From positions 152,669,830-152,733,829 of the forward strand of contig OY740765.1 in assembly GCA_963513935.1 (NCBI GenBank): DNA of 64,000 nucleotides, written 5' to 3'. Shown piece by piece: positions 1-13,466 of this stretch. Every line of letters begins with the position of its first letter. Position 1 is the first letter of the stretch. Below the pieces are notes generated by a model. The model saw only the letters and a list, made by a program, of their open reading frames with translations. It did no database searches and had not been told where the DNA came from. The translations under genes and the position numbers were made by a program. This stretch comes from Aphrophora alni. Its lineage: Eukaryota; Arthropoda; Insecta; Hemiptera; Aphrophoridae.

Positions 1-3000
1 TTTTCTCGAATTAATTACTCAGAAACTATAAGGGATATTTTCTAATTTAAAACACCACAGTAAAACGTGAATTTTCTTCCTCCCTAATGTGAAATTTCGT
101 ATCATTACGATGTATAGTTAGGGAGCTACAATCGTTTTAAAAAGGTATTGCAAGTGGCGAAACGTGAAATAATGTTAAAATCTAGTATTTTTATTGACAT
201 ATAACTTGATATAACTCTTAAACCATTTGAGATGTAGAAATGATTTTTTCAGGGTTTATTCTCCTTTCAATTCTGCATCTTTTGATATCCATATCGTTGG
301 TTTAAAAGGTTTTTTTAAACTATTTTGAAAAAACTTTAAACAGCAATTACTCGCAAACCCTTTGAGATTTAAAAGTCATTTTTTCATGGTTTACTCTCTA
401 TTAAATTCTGCATCTATTGATGTGCATATCATTGGTATTGTTAAATGTTAAAATATTTACAAATAATTACATATAAATGAAAAAATACTAAAAATTTTGA
501 AATTTCAATAGCACCACTCGACTCCAAATTTAATTCTGCTTCTACTAAGCTATAAAAATAATCAAAAATCAAAAACTCAAAAATCAAAAACTCAATTTTT
601 CGCCTAAAAAAACTGCAAGGGGTGGACCTTACCATTTTGCAATGTTTGAAAATTGACTGTTTTCTCGAATTAATTACTCAGAAACTATAAGGGATATTTT
701 CTAATTTAAAACACCACAGTAAAACGTGAATTTTCTTCCTTCCTATTGTGAAATTTCGTATCATTACGATGTATAGTTAGGGAGCTACAATCGTTTTAAA
801 AAGGTATTGCAAGTGGCGAAACGTGAAATGTTAAAATCTAGTATTTTTATTGACATATAACTTGATATAACTCTTAAACCATTTGAGATGTAGAAGTGAT
901 TTTTTCAGGGTTTATTCTCCTTTTAATTCTGCATCTTTTGATATCCATATCGTTGGTTTAAAAGGTTTTTTTAACTTTTTTGTAAAAACTTTAAACAGCA
1001 ATTACTCGCAAACCCTTTGAGATTTAAAAGTCATTTTTTCATGGTTTACTCTCTATTAAATTCTGCATCTATTGATGTGCATATCATTGGTATTGTTAAA
1101 TGTTAAAATATTTACAAATAATTACATATAAATGAAAAAATACTAAAAATTTTGAAATTTCAATAGCACCACTCGACTCCAAATTTAATTCTGCTTCTAC
1201 TGAGCTATAAAAATAATCAAAAATCAAAAACTCAAAAATCAAAAACTCAATTTTTCGCCTAAAAAAACTGCAAGGGGGGACCTAACCATTTTGCAAAGTT
1301 TGAAAATTGGCTGTTTTCTCGAATTAATTACTCAGAAACTATAAGGGATATTTTCGAATTTAAAACACCACAGTAAAACGTGAATTTTCTTCCTTCCTAA
1401 TGTGAAATTTCGTATCATTACGATGTATAGTTAGGGAGCTACAATCGTTTTAAAAAGGTATTGCAAGTGGCGAAACGTGAAATGTTAAAATCTAGTATTT
1501 TTATTGACATATAACTTGATATAACTCTTAAACCATTTGAGATGTAGAAATGATTTTTTCAAGGTTTATTCTCCTTTCAATTCTGCATCTTTTGATATCC
1601 ATATCGTTGGTTTAAAAGGTTTTTTTATCTTTTTTGAAAAAACTTTAAACAGCAATTACTCGCAAACCCTTTGAGATTTAAAAGTCATTTTTTCATGGTT
1701 TACTCTCTATTAAATTCTGCATCTATTGATGTGCATATCATTGGTATTGTTAAATGTTAAAATATTTACAAATAATTACATATAAATGAAAAAATACTAA
1801 AAATTTTGAAATTTCAATAGCACCACTCGACTCCAAATTTAATTCTGCTTCTACTAAGCTATAAAAATAATCAAAAATCAAAAACTCAAAAATTAAAAAC
1901 TCAATTTTTCGCCTAAAAAAACTGCAAGGGGGGACCTTACCATTTTGCAATGTTTGAAAATAGGCTGTATTCTCGAATTAATTACTCAGAAACTATAAGG
2001 GATATTTTCGAATTTAAAACACCACAGTAAAACGTGAATTTTATTCCTTCCTAATGTAAAATTTCGTATCATTACGATGTACAGTTAGGGAGCTACAATC
2101 GTTTTAAAAAGGTATTGCAAGTGGCGAAACGTAAAATGTTAAAATCTAGTATTTTTATTGACATATAACTTGATATAACTCTTAAACCATTTGAGATGTA
2201 GAAGTGATTTTTTCAGGGTTTATTCTCCTTTTAATTCTGCATCTTTTGATATCCATATCGTTGGTTTAAAAGGTTTTTTTAACTTTTTTGTAAAAACTTT
2301 AAACAGCAATTACTCGCAAACCCTTTGAGATTTAAAAGTCATTTTTTCATGGTTTACTCTCTATTAAATTCTGCATCTATTGATGTGCATATCATTGGTA
2401 TTGTTAAATGTTAAAATATTTACAAATAATTACATATAAATGAAAAAATACTAAAAATTTTGAAATTTCAATAGCACCACTCGACTCCAAATTTAATTCT
2501 GCTTCTACTAAGCTATAAAAATAATCAAAAATCAAAAACTCAAAAATCAAAAACTCAATTTTTCGCCTAAAAAAACTGCAAGGGGGGACCTTACCATTTT
2601 GCAATGTTTGAAAATTGGCTGTTTTCTCGAATTAATTACCCAGAAACTATAAGGGATATTTTCGAATTTAAAACACCACAGTAAAACGTGAATTTTCTTC
2701 CTTCCTAATGTGAAATTTCGTATCATTACGATGTATAGTTAGGGAGCTACAATCGTTTTAAAAAGGTATTGCAAGTGGCGAAACGTGAAATGTTAAAATC
2801 TAGTATTTTTATTGACATATAACTTGATATAACTCTTAAACCATTTGAGATGTAGAAATGATTTTTTTAGGGTTTATTCTCCTTTCAATTCTGCATCTTT
2901 TGATATCCATATCGTTGGTTTAAAAGGTTTTTTTAAACTATTTTGAAAAAACTTTAAACAGCAATTACTCGCAAACCCTTTGAGATTTAAAAGTCATTTT

Positions 3001-4028
3001 TTCATGGTTTACTCTCTATTAAATTCTGCATCTATTGATGTGCATATCATTGGTATTGTTAAATGTTAAAATATTTACAAATAATTACATATAAATGAAA
3101 AAATACTAAAAATTTTGAAATTTCAATAGCACCACTCGACTCCAAATTTAATTCTGCTTCTACTAAGCTATAAAAATAATCAAAAATCAAAAACTCAAAA
3201 ATCAAAAACTCAATTTTTCGCCTAAAAAAACTGCAAGGGGTGGACCTTACCATTTTGCAATGTTTGAAAATTGACTGTTTTCTCGAATTAATTACTCAGA
3301 AACTATAAGGGATATTTTCTAATTTAAAACACCACAGTAAAACGTGAATTTTCTTCCTTCCTATTGTGAAATTTCGTATCATTACGATGTATAGTTAGGG
3401 AGCTACAATCGTTTTAAAAAGGTATTGCAAGTGGCGAAACGTGAAATGTTAAAATCTAGTATTTTTATTGACATATAACTTGATATAACTCTTAAACCAT
3501 TTGAGATGTAGAAGTGATTTTTTCAGGGTTTATTCTCCTTTTAATTCTGCATCTTTTGATATCCATATCGTTGGTTTAAAAGGTTTTTTTAACTTTTTTG
3601 TAAAAACTTTAAACAGCAATTACTCGCAAACCCTTTGAGATTTAAAAGTCATTTTTTCATGGTTTACTCTCTATTAAATTCTGCATCTATTGATGTGCAT
3701 ATCATTGGTATTGTTAAATGTTAAAATATTTACAAATAATTACATATAAATGAAAAAATACTAAAAATTTTGAAATTTCAATAGCACCACTCGACTCCAA
3801 ATTTAATTCTGCTTCTACTAAGCTATAAAAATAATCAAAAATCAAAAACTCAAAAATCAAAAACTCAATTTTTCGCCTAAAAAAACTGCAAGGGGGGGAC
3901 CTTACCATTTTGCAATGTTTGAAAATTGGCTGTTTTCTCGAATTAATTACTCAGAAACTATAAGGGATATTTTCGAATTTAAAACACCACAGTAAAACGT
4001 GAATTTTCTTCCTTCCTAATGTGAAATT

Positions 4029-4042
4029 TCGTATCATTACGA
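4029..4042. other. Conserved dyad TCGTA-TCAT-TACGA in each monomer
   Basis: Perfect 5-bp inverted arms around a 4-bp centre, present at the equivalent place in nearly every monomer. At 58783, 60743 and 61400 the centre is TCCT but both arms are intact. At about 5993-6006 one arm is broken (AACGA). It could be a binding site for a satellite-associated protein, but nothing in the sequence identifies one. In a highly homogenised array, conservation alone is weak evidence of function. Confidence 0.4.
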
Positions 4043-4490
4043 TGTATAGTTAGGGAGCTACAATCGTTTTAAAAAGGTATTGCAAGTGGCGAAACGTGAA
4101 ATGTTAAAATCTAGTATTTTTATTGACATATAACTTGATATAACTCTTAAACCATTTGAGATGTAGAAATGATTTTTTCAAGGTTTATTCTCCTTTCAAT
4201 TCTGCATCTTTTGATATCCATATCGTTGGTTTAAAAGGTTTTTTTATCTTTTTTGAAAAAACTTTAAACAGCAATTACTCGCAAACCCTTTGAGATTTAA
4301 AAGTCATTTTTTCATGGTTTACTCTCTATTAAATTCTGCATCTATTGATGTGCATATCATTGGTATTGTTAAATGTTAAAATATTTACAAATAATTACAT
4401 ATAAATGAAAAAATACTAAAAATTTTGAAATTTCAATAGCACCACTCGACTCCAAATTTAATTCTGCTTCTACTAAGCTATAAAAATAAT

Positions 4491-4520
4491 CAAAAATCAA
4501 AAACTCAAAAATTAAAAACT
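4491..4520. repeat. 15-bp minisatellite within the monomer (standard two copies)
   Basis: Unit CAAAAATCAAAAACT repeated twice, the second often with CAAAAATT in place of CAAAAATC. This is the usual state in the array. One-copy and three-copy states occur elsewhere and account for 15-bp length differences between monomers, as expected from replication slippage or unequal exchange. Confidence 0.9.
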
Positions 4521-6438
4521 CAATTTTTCGCCTAAAAAAACTGCAAGGGGGGGACCTTACCATTTTGCAAAGTTTGAATATTGGCTGTTTTCTCGAATTA
4601 ATTACTCAGAAACTATAAGGGATATTTTCGAATTTAAAACACCACAGTAAAACGTGAATTTTCTTCCTTCCTAATGTGAAATTTCGTATCATTACGATGT
4701 ATAGTTAGGGAGCTACAATCGTTTTAAAAAGGTATTGCAAGTGGCGAAACGTGAAATGTTAAAATCTAGTATTTTTATTGACATATAACTTGATATAACT
4801 CTTAAACCATTTGAGATGTAGAAATGATTTTTTCAGGGTTTATTCTCCTTTCAATTCTGCATCTTTTGATATCCATATCGTTGGTTTAAAAGGTTTTTTT
4901 AAACTATTTTGAAAAAACTTTAAACAGCAATTACTCGCAAACCCTTTGAGATTTAAAAGTCATTTTTTCATGGTTTACTCTCTATTAAATTCTGCATCTA
5001 TTGATGTGCATATCATTGGTATTGTTAAATGTTAAAATATTTACAAATAATTACATATAAATGAAAAAATACTAAAAATTTTGAAATTTCAATAGCACCA
5101 CTCGACTCCAAATTTAATTCTGCTTCTACTAAGCTATAAAAATAATCAAAAATCAAAAACTCAAAAATCAAAAACTCAATTTTTCGCCTAAAAAAACTGC
5201 AAGGGGGGACCTTACCATTTTGCAATGTTTGAAAATTGGCTGTTTTCTCGAATTAATTACTCAGAAACTATAAGGGATATTTTCGAATTTAAAACACCAC
5301 AGTAAGACGTGAATTTTCTTCCTTCCTAATGTGAAATTTCGTATCATTACGATGTATAGTTAGGGAGCTACAATCGTTTTAAAAAGGTATTGCAAGTGGC
5401 GAAACGTGAAATGTTAAAATCTAGTATTTTTATTGACATATAACTTGATATAACTCTTAAACCATTTGAGATGTAGAAATGATTTTTCAGGGTTTATTCT
5501 CCTTTCAATTCTGCATCTTTTGATATCCATATCGTTGGTTTAAAAGGTATTTTTAACTTTTTTGAAAAAACTTTAAACAGCAATTACTCGCAAACCCTTT
5601 GAGATTTAAAAGTAATTTTTTATGGTTTACTCTCTATTAAATTCTGCATCTATTGATGTGCATATCATTGGTATTGTTAAATGTTAAAATATTTACAAAT
5701 AATTACATATAAATGAAAAAATACTAAAAATTTTGAAATTTCAATAGCACCACTCGACTCCAAATTTAATTCTGCTTCTACTAAGCTATAAAAATAATCA
5801 AAAATCAAAAACTCAAAAATCAAAAACTCAATTTTTCGCCTAAAAAAACTGCAAGGGGGGACCTTACCATTTTGCAATGTTTGAAAATTGGCTGTTTTCT
5901 CGAATTAATTACTCAGAAACTATAAGGGATATTTTCGAATTTAAAACACCACAGTAAAACGTGAATTTTCTTCCTCCCTAATGTGAAATTTCGTATCATA
6001 ACGAAGTATAGTTAGGGAGCTACACTCGTTTTAAAAAATTATTGCAAGTGGCGAAACGTGAAATGTTAAAATCTAGTATTTTTATTGACATATAACTTGA
6101 TATAACTCTTAAACCATTTGAGATGTAGAAATGATTTTTTCAGGGTTTATTCTCCTTTCAATTCTGCATCTTTTGATATCCATATCGTTGGTTTAAAAGG
6201 TTTTTTTAAACTATTTTGAAAAAACTTTAAACAGCAATTACTCGCAAACCCTTTGAGATTTAAAAGTCATTTTTTCATGGTTTACTCTCTATTAAATTCT
6301 GCATCTATTGATGTGCATATCATTGGTATTGTTAAATGTTAAAATATTTACAAATAATTACATATAAATGAAAAAATACTAAAAATTTTGAAATTTCAAT
6401 AGCACCACTCGACTCCAAATTTAATTCTGCTTCTACTA

Positions 6439-9400
6439 AGCTATAAAAATAATCAAAAATCAAAAACTCAAAAATCAAAAACTCAATTTTTCGCCTAAAA
6501 AAACTGCAAGGGGGGACCTAACCATTTTGCAAAGTTTGAAAATTGGCTGTTTTCTCGAATTAATTACTCAGAAACTATAAGGGATATTTTCGAATTTAAA
6601 ACACCACAGTAAAACGTGAATTTTCTTCCTTCCTAATGTGAAATTTCGTATCATTACGATGTATAGTTAGGGAGCTACAATCGTTTTAAAAAGGTATTGC
6701 AAGTGGCGAAACGTGAAATGTTAAAATCTAGTATTTTTATTGACATATAACTTGATATAACTCTTAAACCATTTGAGATGTAGAAATGATTTTTTCAAGG
6801 TTTATTCTCCTTTCAATTCTGCATCTTTTGATATCCATATCGTTGGTTTAAAAGGTTTTTTTATCTTTTTTGAAAAAACTTTAAACAGCAATTACTCGCA
6901 AACCCTTTGAGATTTAAAAGTCATTTTTTCATGGTTTACTCTCTATTAAATTCTGCATCTATTGATGTGCATATCATTGGTATTGTTAAATGTTAAAATA
7001 TTTACAAATAATTACATATAAATGAAAAAATACTAAAAATTTTGAAATTTCAATAGCACCACTCGACTCCAAATTTAATTCTGCTTCTACTAAGCTATAA
7101 AAATAATCAAAAATCAAAAACTCAAAAATTAAAAACTCAATTTTTCGCCTAAAAAAACTGCAAGGGGGGACCTTACCATTTTGCAATGTTTGAAAATAGG
7201 CTGTATTCTCGAATTAATTACTCAGAAACTATAAGGGATATTTTCGAATTTAAAACACCACAGTAAAACGTGAATTTTATTCCTTCCTAATGTAAAATTT
7301 CGTATCATTACGATGTACAGTTAGGGAGCTACAATCGTTTTAAAAAGGTATTGCAAGTGGCGAAACGTAAAATGTTAAAATCTAGTATTTTTATTGACAT
7401 ATAACTTGATATAACTCTTAAACCATTTGAGATGTAGAAGTGATTTTTTCAGGGTTTATTCTCCTTTTAATTCTGCATCTTTTGATATCCATATCGTTGG
7501 TTTAAAAGGTTTTTTTAACTTTTTTGTAAAAACTTTAAACAGCAATTACTCGCAAACCCTTTGAGATTTAAAAGTCATTTTTTCATGGTTTACTCTCTAT
7601 TAAATTCTGCATCTATTGATGTGCATATCATTGGTATTGTTAAATGTTAAAATATTTACAAATAATTACATATAAATGAAAAAATACTAAAAATTTTGAA
7701 ATTTCAATAGCACCACTCGACTCCAAATTTAATTCTGCTTCTACTAAGCTATAAAAATAATCAAAAATCAAAAACTCAAAAATCAAAAACTCAATTTTTC
7801 GCCTAAAAAAACTGCAAGGGGGGACCTTACCATTTTGCAATGTTTGAAAATTGGCTGTTTTCTCGAATTAATTACCCAGAAACTATAAGGGATATTTTCG
7901 AATTTAAAACACCACAGTAAAACGTGAATTTTCTTCCTTCCTAATGTGAAATTTCGTATCATTACGATGTATAGTTAGGGAGCTACAATCGTTTTAAAAA
8001 GGTATTGCAAGTGGCGAAACGTGAAATGTTAAAATCTAGTATTTTTATTGACATATAACTTGATATAACTCTTAAACCATTTGAGATGTAGAAATGATTT
8101 TTTTAGGGTTTATTCTCCTTTCAATTCTGCATCTTTTGATATCCATATCGTTGGTTTAAAAGGTTTTTTTAAACTATTTTGAAAAAACTTTAAACAGCAA
8201 TTACTCGCAAACCCTTTGAGATTTAAAAGTCATTTTTTCATGGTTTACTCTCTATTAAATTCTGCATCTATTGATGTGCATATCATTGGTATTGTTAAAT
8301 GTTAAAATATTTACAAATAATTACATATAAATGAAAAAATACTAAAAATTTTGAAATTTCAATAGCACCACTCGACTCCAAATTTAATTCTGCTTCTACT
8401 AAGCTATAAAAATAATCAAAAATCAAAAACTCAAAAATCAAAAACTCAATTTTTCGCCTAAAAAAACTGCAAGGGGTGGACCTTACCATTTTGCAATGTT
8501 TGAAAATTGACTGTTTTCTCGAATTAATTACTCAGAAACTATAAGGGATATTTTCTAATTTAAAACACCACAGTAAAACGTGAATTTTCTTCCTTCCTAT
8601 TGTGAAATTTCGTATCATTACGATGTATAGTTAGGGAGCTACAATCGTTTTAAAAAGGTATTGCAAGTGGCGAAACGTGAAATGTTAAAATCTAGTATTT
8701 TTATTGACATATAACTTGATATAACTCTTAAACCATTTGAGATGTAGAAGTGATTTTTTCAGGGTTTATTCTCCTTTTAATTCTGCATCTTTTGATATCC
8801 ATATCGTTGGTTTAAAAGGTTTTTTTAACTTTTTTGTAAAAACTTTAAACAGCAATTACTCGCAAACCCTTTGAGATTTAAAAGTCATTTTTTCATGGTT
8901 TACTCTCTATTAAATTCTGCATCTATTGATGTGCATATCATTGGTATTGTTAAATGTTAAAATATTTACAAATAATTACATATAAATGAAAAAATACTAA
9001 AAATTTTGAAATTTCAATAGCACCACTCGACTCCAAATTTAATTCTGCTTCTACTAAGCTATAAAAATAATCAAAAATCAAAAACTCAAAAATCAAAAAC
9101 TCAATTTTTCGCCTAAAAAAACTGCAAGGGGGGGACCTTACCATTTTGCAATGTTTGAAAATTGGCTGTTTTCTCGAATTAATTACTCAGAAACTATAAG
9201 GGATATTTTCGAATTTAAAACACCACAGTAAAACGTGAATTTTCTTCCTTCCTAATGTGAAATTTCGTATCATTACGATGTATAGTTAGGGAGCTACAAT
9301 CGTTTTAAAAAGGTATTGCAAGTGGCGAAACGTGAAATGTTAAAATCTAGTATTTTTATTGACATATAACTTGATATAACTCTTAAACCATTTGAGATGT

Positions 9401-10520
9401 AGAAATGATTTTTTCAAGGTTTATTCTCCTTTCAATTCTGCATCTTTTGATATCCATATCGTTGGTTTAAAAGGTTTTTTTATCTTTTTTGAAAAAACTT
9501 TAAACAGCAATTACTCGCAAACCCTTTGAGATTTAAAAGTCATTTTTTCATGGTTTACTCTCTATTAAATTCTGCATCTATTGATGTGCATATCATTGGT
9601 ATTGTTAAATGTTAAAATATTTACAAATAATTACATATAAATGAAAAAATACTAAAAATTTTGAAATTTCAATAGCACCACTCGACTCCAAATTTAATTC
9701 TGCTTCTACTAAGCTATAAAAATAATCAAAAATCAAAAACTCAAAAATTAAAAACTCAATTTTTCGCCTAAAAAAACTGCAAGGGGGGACCTTACCATTT
9801 TGCAAAGTTTGAATATTGGCTGTTTTCTCGAATTAATTACTCAGAAACTATAAGGGATATTTTCGAATTTAAAACACCACAGTAAAACGTGAATTTTCTT
9901 CCTTCCTAATGTGAAATTTCGTATCATTACGATGTATAGTTAGGGAGCTACAATCGTTTTAAAAAGGTATTGCAAGTGGCGAAACGTGAAATGTTAAAAT
10001 CTAGTATTTTTATTGACATATAACTTGATATAACTCTTAAACCATTTGAGATGTAGAAATGATTTTTTCAGGGTTTATTCTCCTTTCAATTCTGCATCTT
10101 TTGATATCCATATCGTTGGTTTAAAAGGTTTTTTTAAACTATTTTGAAAAAACTTTAAACAGCAATTACTCGCAAACCCTTTGAGATTTAAAAGTCATTT
10201 TTTCATGGTTTACTCTCTATTAAATTCTGCATCTATTGATGTGCATATCATTGGTATTGTTAAATGTTAAAATATTTACAAATAATTACATATAAATGAA
10301 AAAATACTAAAAATTTTGAAATTTCAATAGCACCACTCGACTCCAAATTTAATTCTGCTTCTACTAAGCTATAAAAATAATCAAAAATCAAAAACTCAAA
10401 AATCAAAAACTCAATTTTTCGCCTAAAAAAACTGCAAGGGGGGGACCTTACCATTTTGCAATGTTTGAAAATTGGCTGTTTTCTCGAATTAATTACTCAG
10501 AAACTATAAGGGATATTTTC
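6439..10520. repeat. 4.1-kb duplicated block, copy 2
   Basis: Partner of 1203-5284. The spacing equals eight monomers, so the two copies stay in register, as expected from unequal exchange or conversion acting on a multi-monomer tract. The flanking monomers of the two copies (5243-5894 versus 10479-11132) differ at several positions. Confidence 0.85.
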
Positions 10521-12441
10521 TAATTTAAAACACCACAGTAAAACGTGAATTTTCTTCCTCCCTAATGTGAAATTTCGTATCATTACGATGTATAGTTAGG
10601 GAGCTACAATCGTTTTAAAAAGGTATTGCAAGTGGCGAAACGTGAATGTTAAAATCTAGTATTTTTATTGACATATAACTTGATATAACTCTTAAACCAT
10701 TTGAGATGTAGAAATGATTTTTTCAGGGTTTATTCTCCTTTCAATTCTGCATCTTTTGATATCCATATCGTTGGTTTAAAAGGTATTTTTAACTTTTTTG
10801 AAAAAACTTTAAACAGCAATTACTCGCAAACCCTTTGAGATTTAAAAGTCATTTTTTCATGGTTTACTCTCTATTAAATTCTGCATCTATTGATGTGCAT
10901 ATCATTGGTATTGTTAAATGTTAAAATATTTACAAATAATTACATATAAATGAAAAAATACTAAAAATTTTGAAATTTCAATAGCACCACTCGACTCCAA
11001 ATTTAATTCTGCTTCTACTAAGCTATAAAAATAATCAAAAATCAAAAACTCAAAAATCAAAAACTCAATTTTTCGCCTAAAAAAACTGCAAGGGGGGGAC
11101 CTTACCATTTTGCAATGTTTGAAAATTGGCTGTTTTCTCGAATTAATTACTCAGAAACTATAAGGGATATTTTCTAATTTAAAACACCACAGTAAAACGT
11201 GAATTTTCTTCCTCCCTAATGTGAAATTTCGTATCATTACGATGTATAGTTAGGGAGCTACAATCGTTTTAAAAAGGTATTGCAAGTGGCGAAACGTGAA
11301 ATGTTAAAATCTAGTATTTTTATTGACATATAACTTGATATAACTCTTAAACCATTTGAGATGTAGAAGTGATTTTTTCAGGGTTTATTCTCCTTTTAAT
11401 TCTGCATCTTTTGATATCCATATCGTTGGTTTAAAAGGTTTTTTTAACTTTTTTGTAAAAACTTTAAACAGCAATTACTCGCAAACCCTTTGAGATTTAA
11501 AAGTCATTTTTTCATGGTTTACTCTCTATTAAATTCTGCATCTATTGATGTGCATATCATTGGTATTGTTAAATGTTAAAATATTTACAAATAATTACAT
11601 ATAAATGAAAAAATACTAAAAATTTTGAAATTTCAATAGCACCACTCGACTCCAAATTTAATTCTGCTTCTACTAAGCTATAAAAATAATCAAAAATCAA
11701 AAACTCAAAAATCAAAAACTCAATTTTTCGCCTAAAAAAACTGCAAGGGGGGGACCTTACCATTTTGCAATGTTTGAAAATTGGCTGTTTTCTCGAATTA
11801 ATTACTCAGAAACTATAAGGGATATTTTCGAATTTAAAACACCACAGTAAAACGTGAATTTTCTTCCTTCCTAATGTGAAATTTCGTATCATTACGATGT
11901 ATAGTTAGGGAGCTACAATCGTTTTAAAAAGGTATTGCAAGTGGCGAAACGTGAAATGTTAAAATCTAGTATTTTTATTGACATATAACTTGATATAACT
12001 CTTAAACCATTTGAGATGTAGAAATGATTTTTTCAAGGTTTATTCTCCTTTCAATTCTGCATCTTTTGATATCCATATCGTTGGTTTAAAAGGTTTTTTT
12101 ATCTTTTTTGAAAAAACTTTAAACAGCAATTACTCGCAAACCCTTTGAGATTTAAAAGTCATTTTTTCATGGTTTACTCTCTATTAAATTCTGCATCTAT
12201 TGATGTGCATATCATTGGTATTGTTAAATGTTAAAATATTTACAAATAATTACATATAAATGAAAAAATACTAAAAATTTTGAAATTTCAATAGCACCAC
12301 TCGACTCCAAATTTAATTCTGCTTCTACTAAGCTATAAAAATAATCAAAAATCAAAAACTCAAAAATTAAAAACTCAATTTTTCGCCTAAAAAAACTGCA
12401 AGGGGGGACCTTACCATTTTGCAATGTTTGAAAATTGGCTG

Positions 12442-13466
12442 TATTCTCGAATTAATTACTCAGAAACTATAAGGGATATTTTCGAATTTAAAACACCACA
12501 GTAAAACGTGAATTTTATTCCTTCCTAATGTAAAATTTCGTATCATTACGATGTACAGTTAGGGAGCTACAATCGTTTTAAAAAGGTATTGCAAGTGGCG
12601 AAACGTGAAATGTTAAAATCTAGTATTTTCATTGACATATAAATTGATATAACTCTTAAACCATTTGAGATGTAGAAGTGATTTTTTCAGGGTTTACTCT
12701 CTATTAACTTCTGCATCTATTGATGTGCATATCATTGATATTGTTAAATGTTAAAATATTTACAAATAATTACATATAAATGAAAAAATACTAAAAATTT
12801 TGAAATTTCAATAGCACCACTCGACTCCAAATTTAATTCTGCTTCTACTAAGCTATAAAAATAATCAAAAATCAAAAACTCAAAAATTAAAAACTCAATT
12901 TTTCGCCTAAAAAAACTGCAAGGGGGGACCTTACCATTTTGCAATGTTTGAAAATTGGCTGTATTCTCGAATTAATTACTCAGAAACTATAAGGGATATT
13001 TTCGAATTTAAAACACCACAGTAAAACGTGAATTTTATTCCTTCCTAATGTAAAATTTCGTATCATTACGATGTACAGTTAGGGAGCTACAATCGTTTTA
13101 AAAAGGTATTGCAAGTGGCGAAACGTGAAATGTTAAAATCTAGTATTTTCATTGACATATAAATTGATATAACTCTTAAACCATTTGAGATGTAGAAGTG
13201 ATTTTTTCAGGGTTTACTCTCTATTAACTTCTGCATCTATTGATGTGCATATCATTGATATTGTTAAATGTTAAAATATTTACAAATAATTACATATAAA
13301 TGAAAAAATACTAAAAATTTTGAAATTTCAATAGCACCACTCGACTCCAAATTTAATTCTGCTTCTACTAAGCTATAAAAATAATCAAAAATCAAAAACT
13401 CAATTTTTCGCCTAAAAAAACTGCAAGGGGGGACCTTACCATTTTGCAATGTTTGAAAATTGGCTG
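12442..13466. repeat. Two short monomers in tandem (520 and 505 bp)
   Basis: Both lack about 135 bp, passing directly from segment A (…CAGGGTTTA) into segment B (CTCTCTATTAACTTCTGC). They share the private markers TTAACTTCTG and CATTGATATTG, and the first is nearly identical to the second except for its two-copy minisatellite. This variant (call it short type a) also occurs at 15189, 28241, 30055, 34884 and 36698. Confidence 0.92.
13386..13400. repeat. Minisatellite contracted to one copy
   Basis: Only one CAAAAATCAAAAACT unit before CAATTTTTCG. Combined with the A/B deletion this gives the 505-bp monomer. The same contraction is seen at 28665-28679 and 35308-35322, both in otherwise equivalent short monomers, so these three are probably one ancestral event copied with the surrounding unit. 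Confidence 0.85.

Larger units (their letters stand above)
3933..4587. repeat. Representative full-length monomer (655 bp) with internal landmarks
   Basis: I use this copy to map the monomer. A weak internal repeat D starts at 3947 and contains a 14-bp dyad at 4029-4042. Segment A runs about 4141-4232 and segment B about 4275-4366. They share the order (T)ACTC, AAACC, TTTGAGAT, TTCTGCATCT and a T/A-rich tail, with the TTCTGCATCT motifs 134 bp apart (4200 and 4334). A weaker copy C starts near 4414 and has TTCTGCTTCT at 4462. Sequences beginning TGTTAAAAT at 4102 and 4374 precede A and C by 39-40 bp, suggesting the monomer is an old dimer, D-A plus B-C. A 15-bp minisatellite has two copies at 4491-4520, and a run of seven G lies at 4547-4553. 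The A/B repeat is seen directly; the dimer origin is inferred. Confidence 0.8.
1203..5284. repeat. 4.1-kb duplicated block, copy 1 (spacing 5,236 bp)
   Basis: Matches 6439-10520 through about six monomers, including rare markers: CCTAACC plus AAGTTTGAAAATTGG near 1281-1310, TAGGCTGTATTCTCG near 1961, the run ATTACCCAG near 2635, GGGGTGG near 3237 and TTGACTG near 3271. The differences I noticed are two one-base changes in G-tract length. Identity stops at 1202 (G versus A) and at 5285 (G versus T). Confidence 0.85.

Noticed and set aside
4029..4046. CENP-B box
   Set aside because: The first half (TTCG....A) fits, but the CGGG half is absent (ACGA instead), so the match is not good enough to call.
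4480..4495. TATA-box promoter (GCTATAAAAATAATC) in each monomer
   Set aside because: In such AT-rich DNA this is expected by chance, and there is no gene or initiator downstream.
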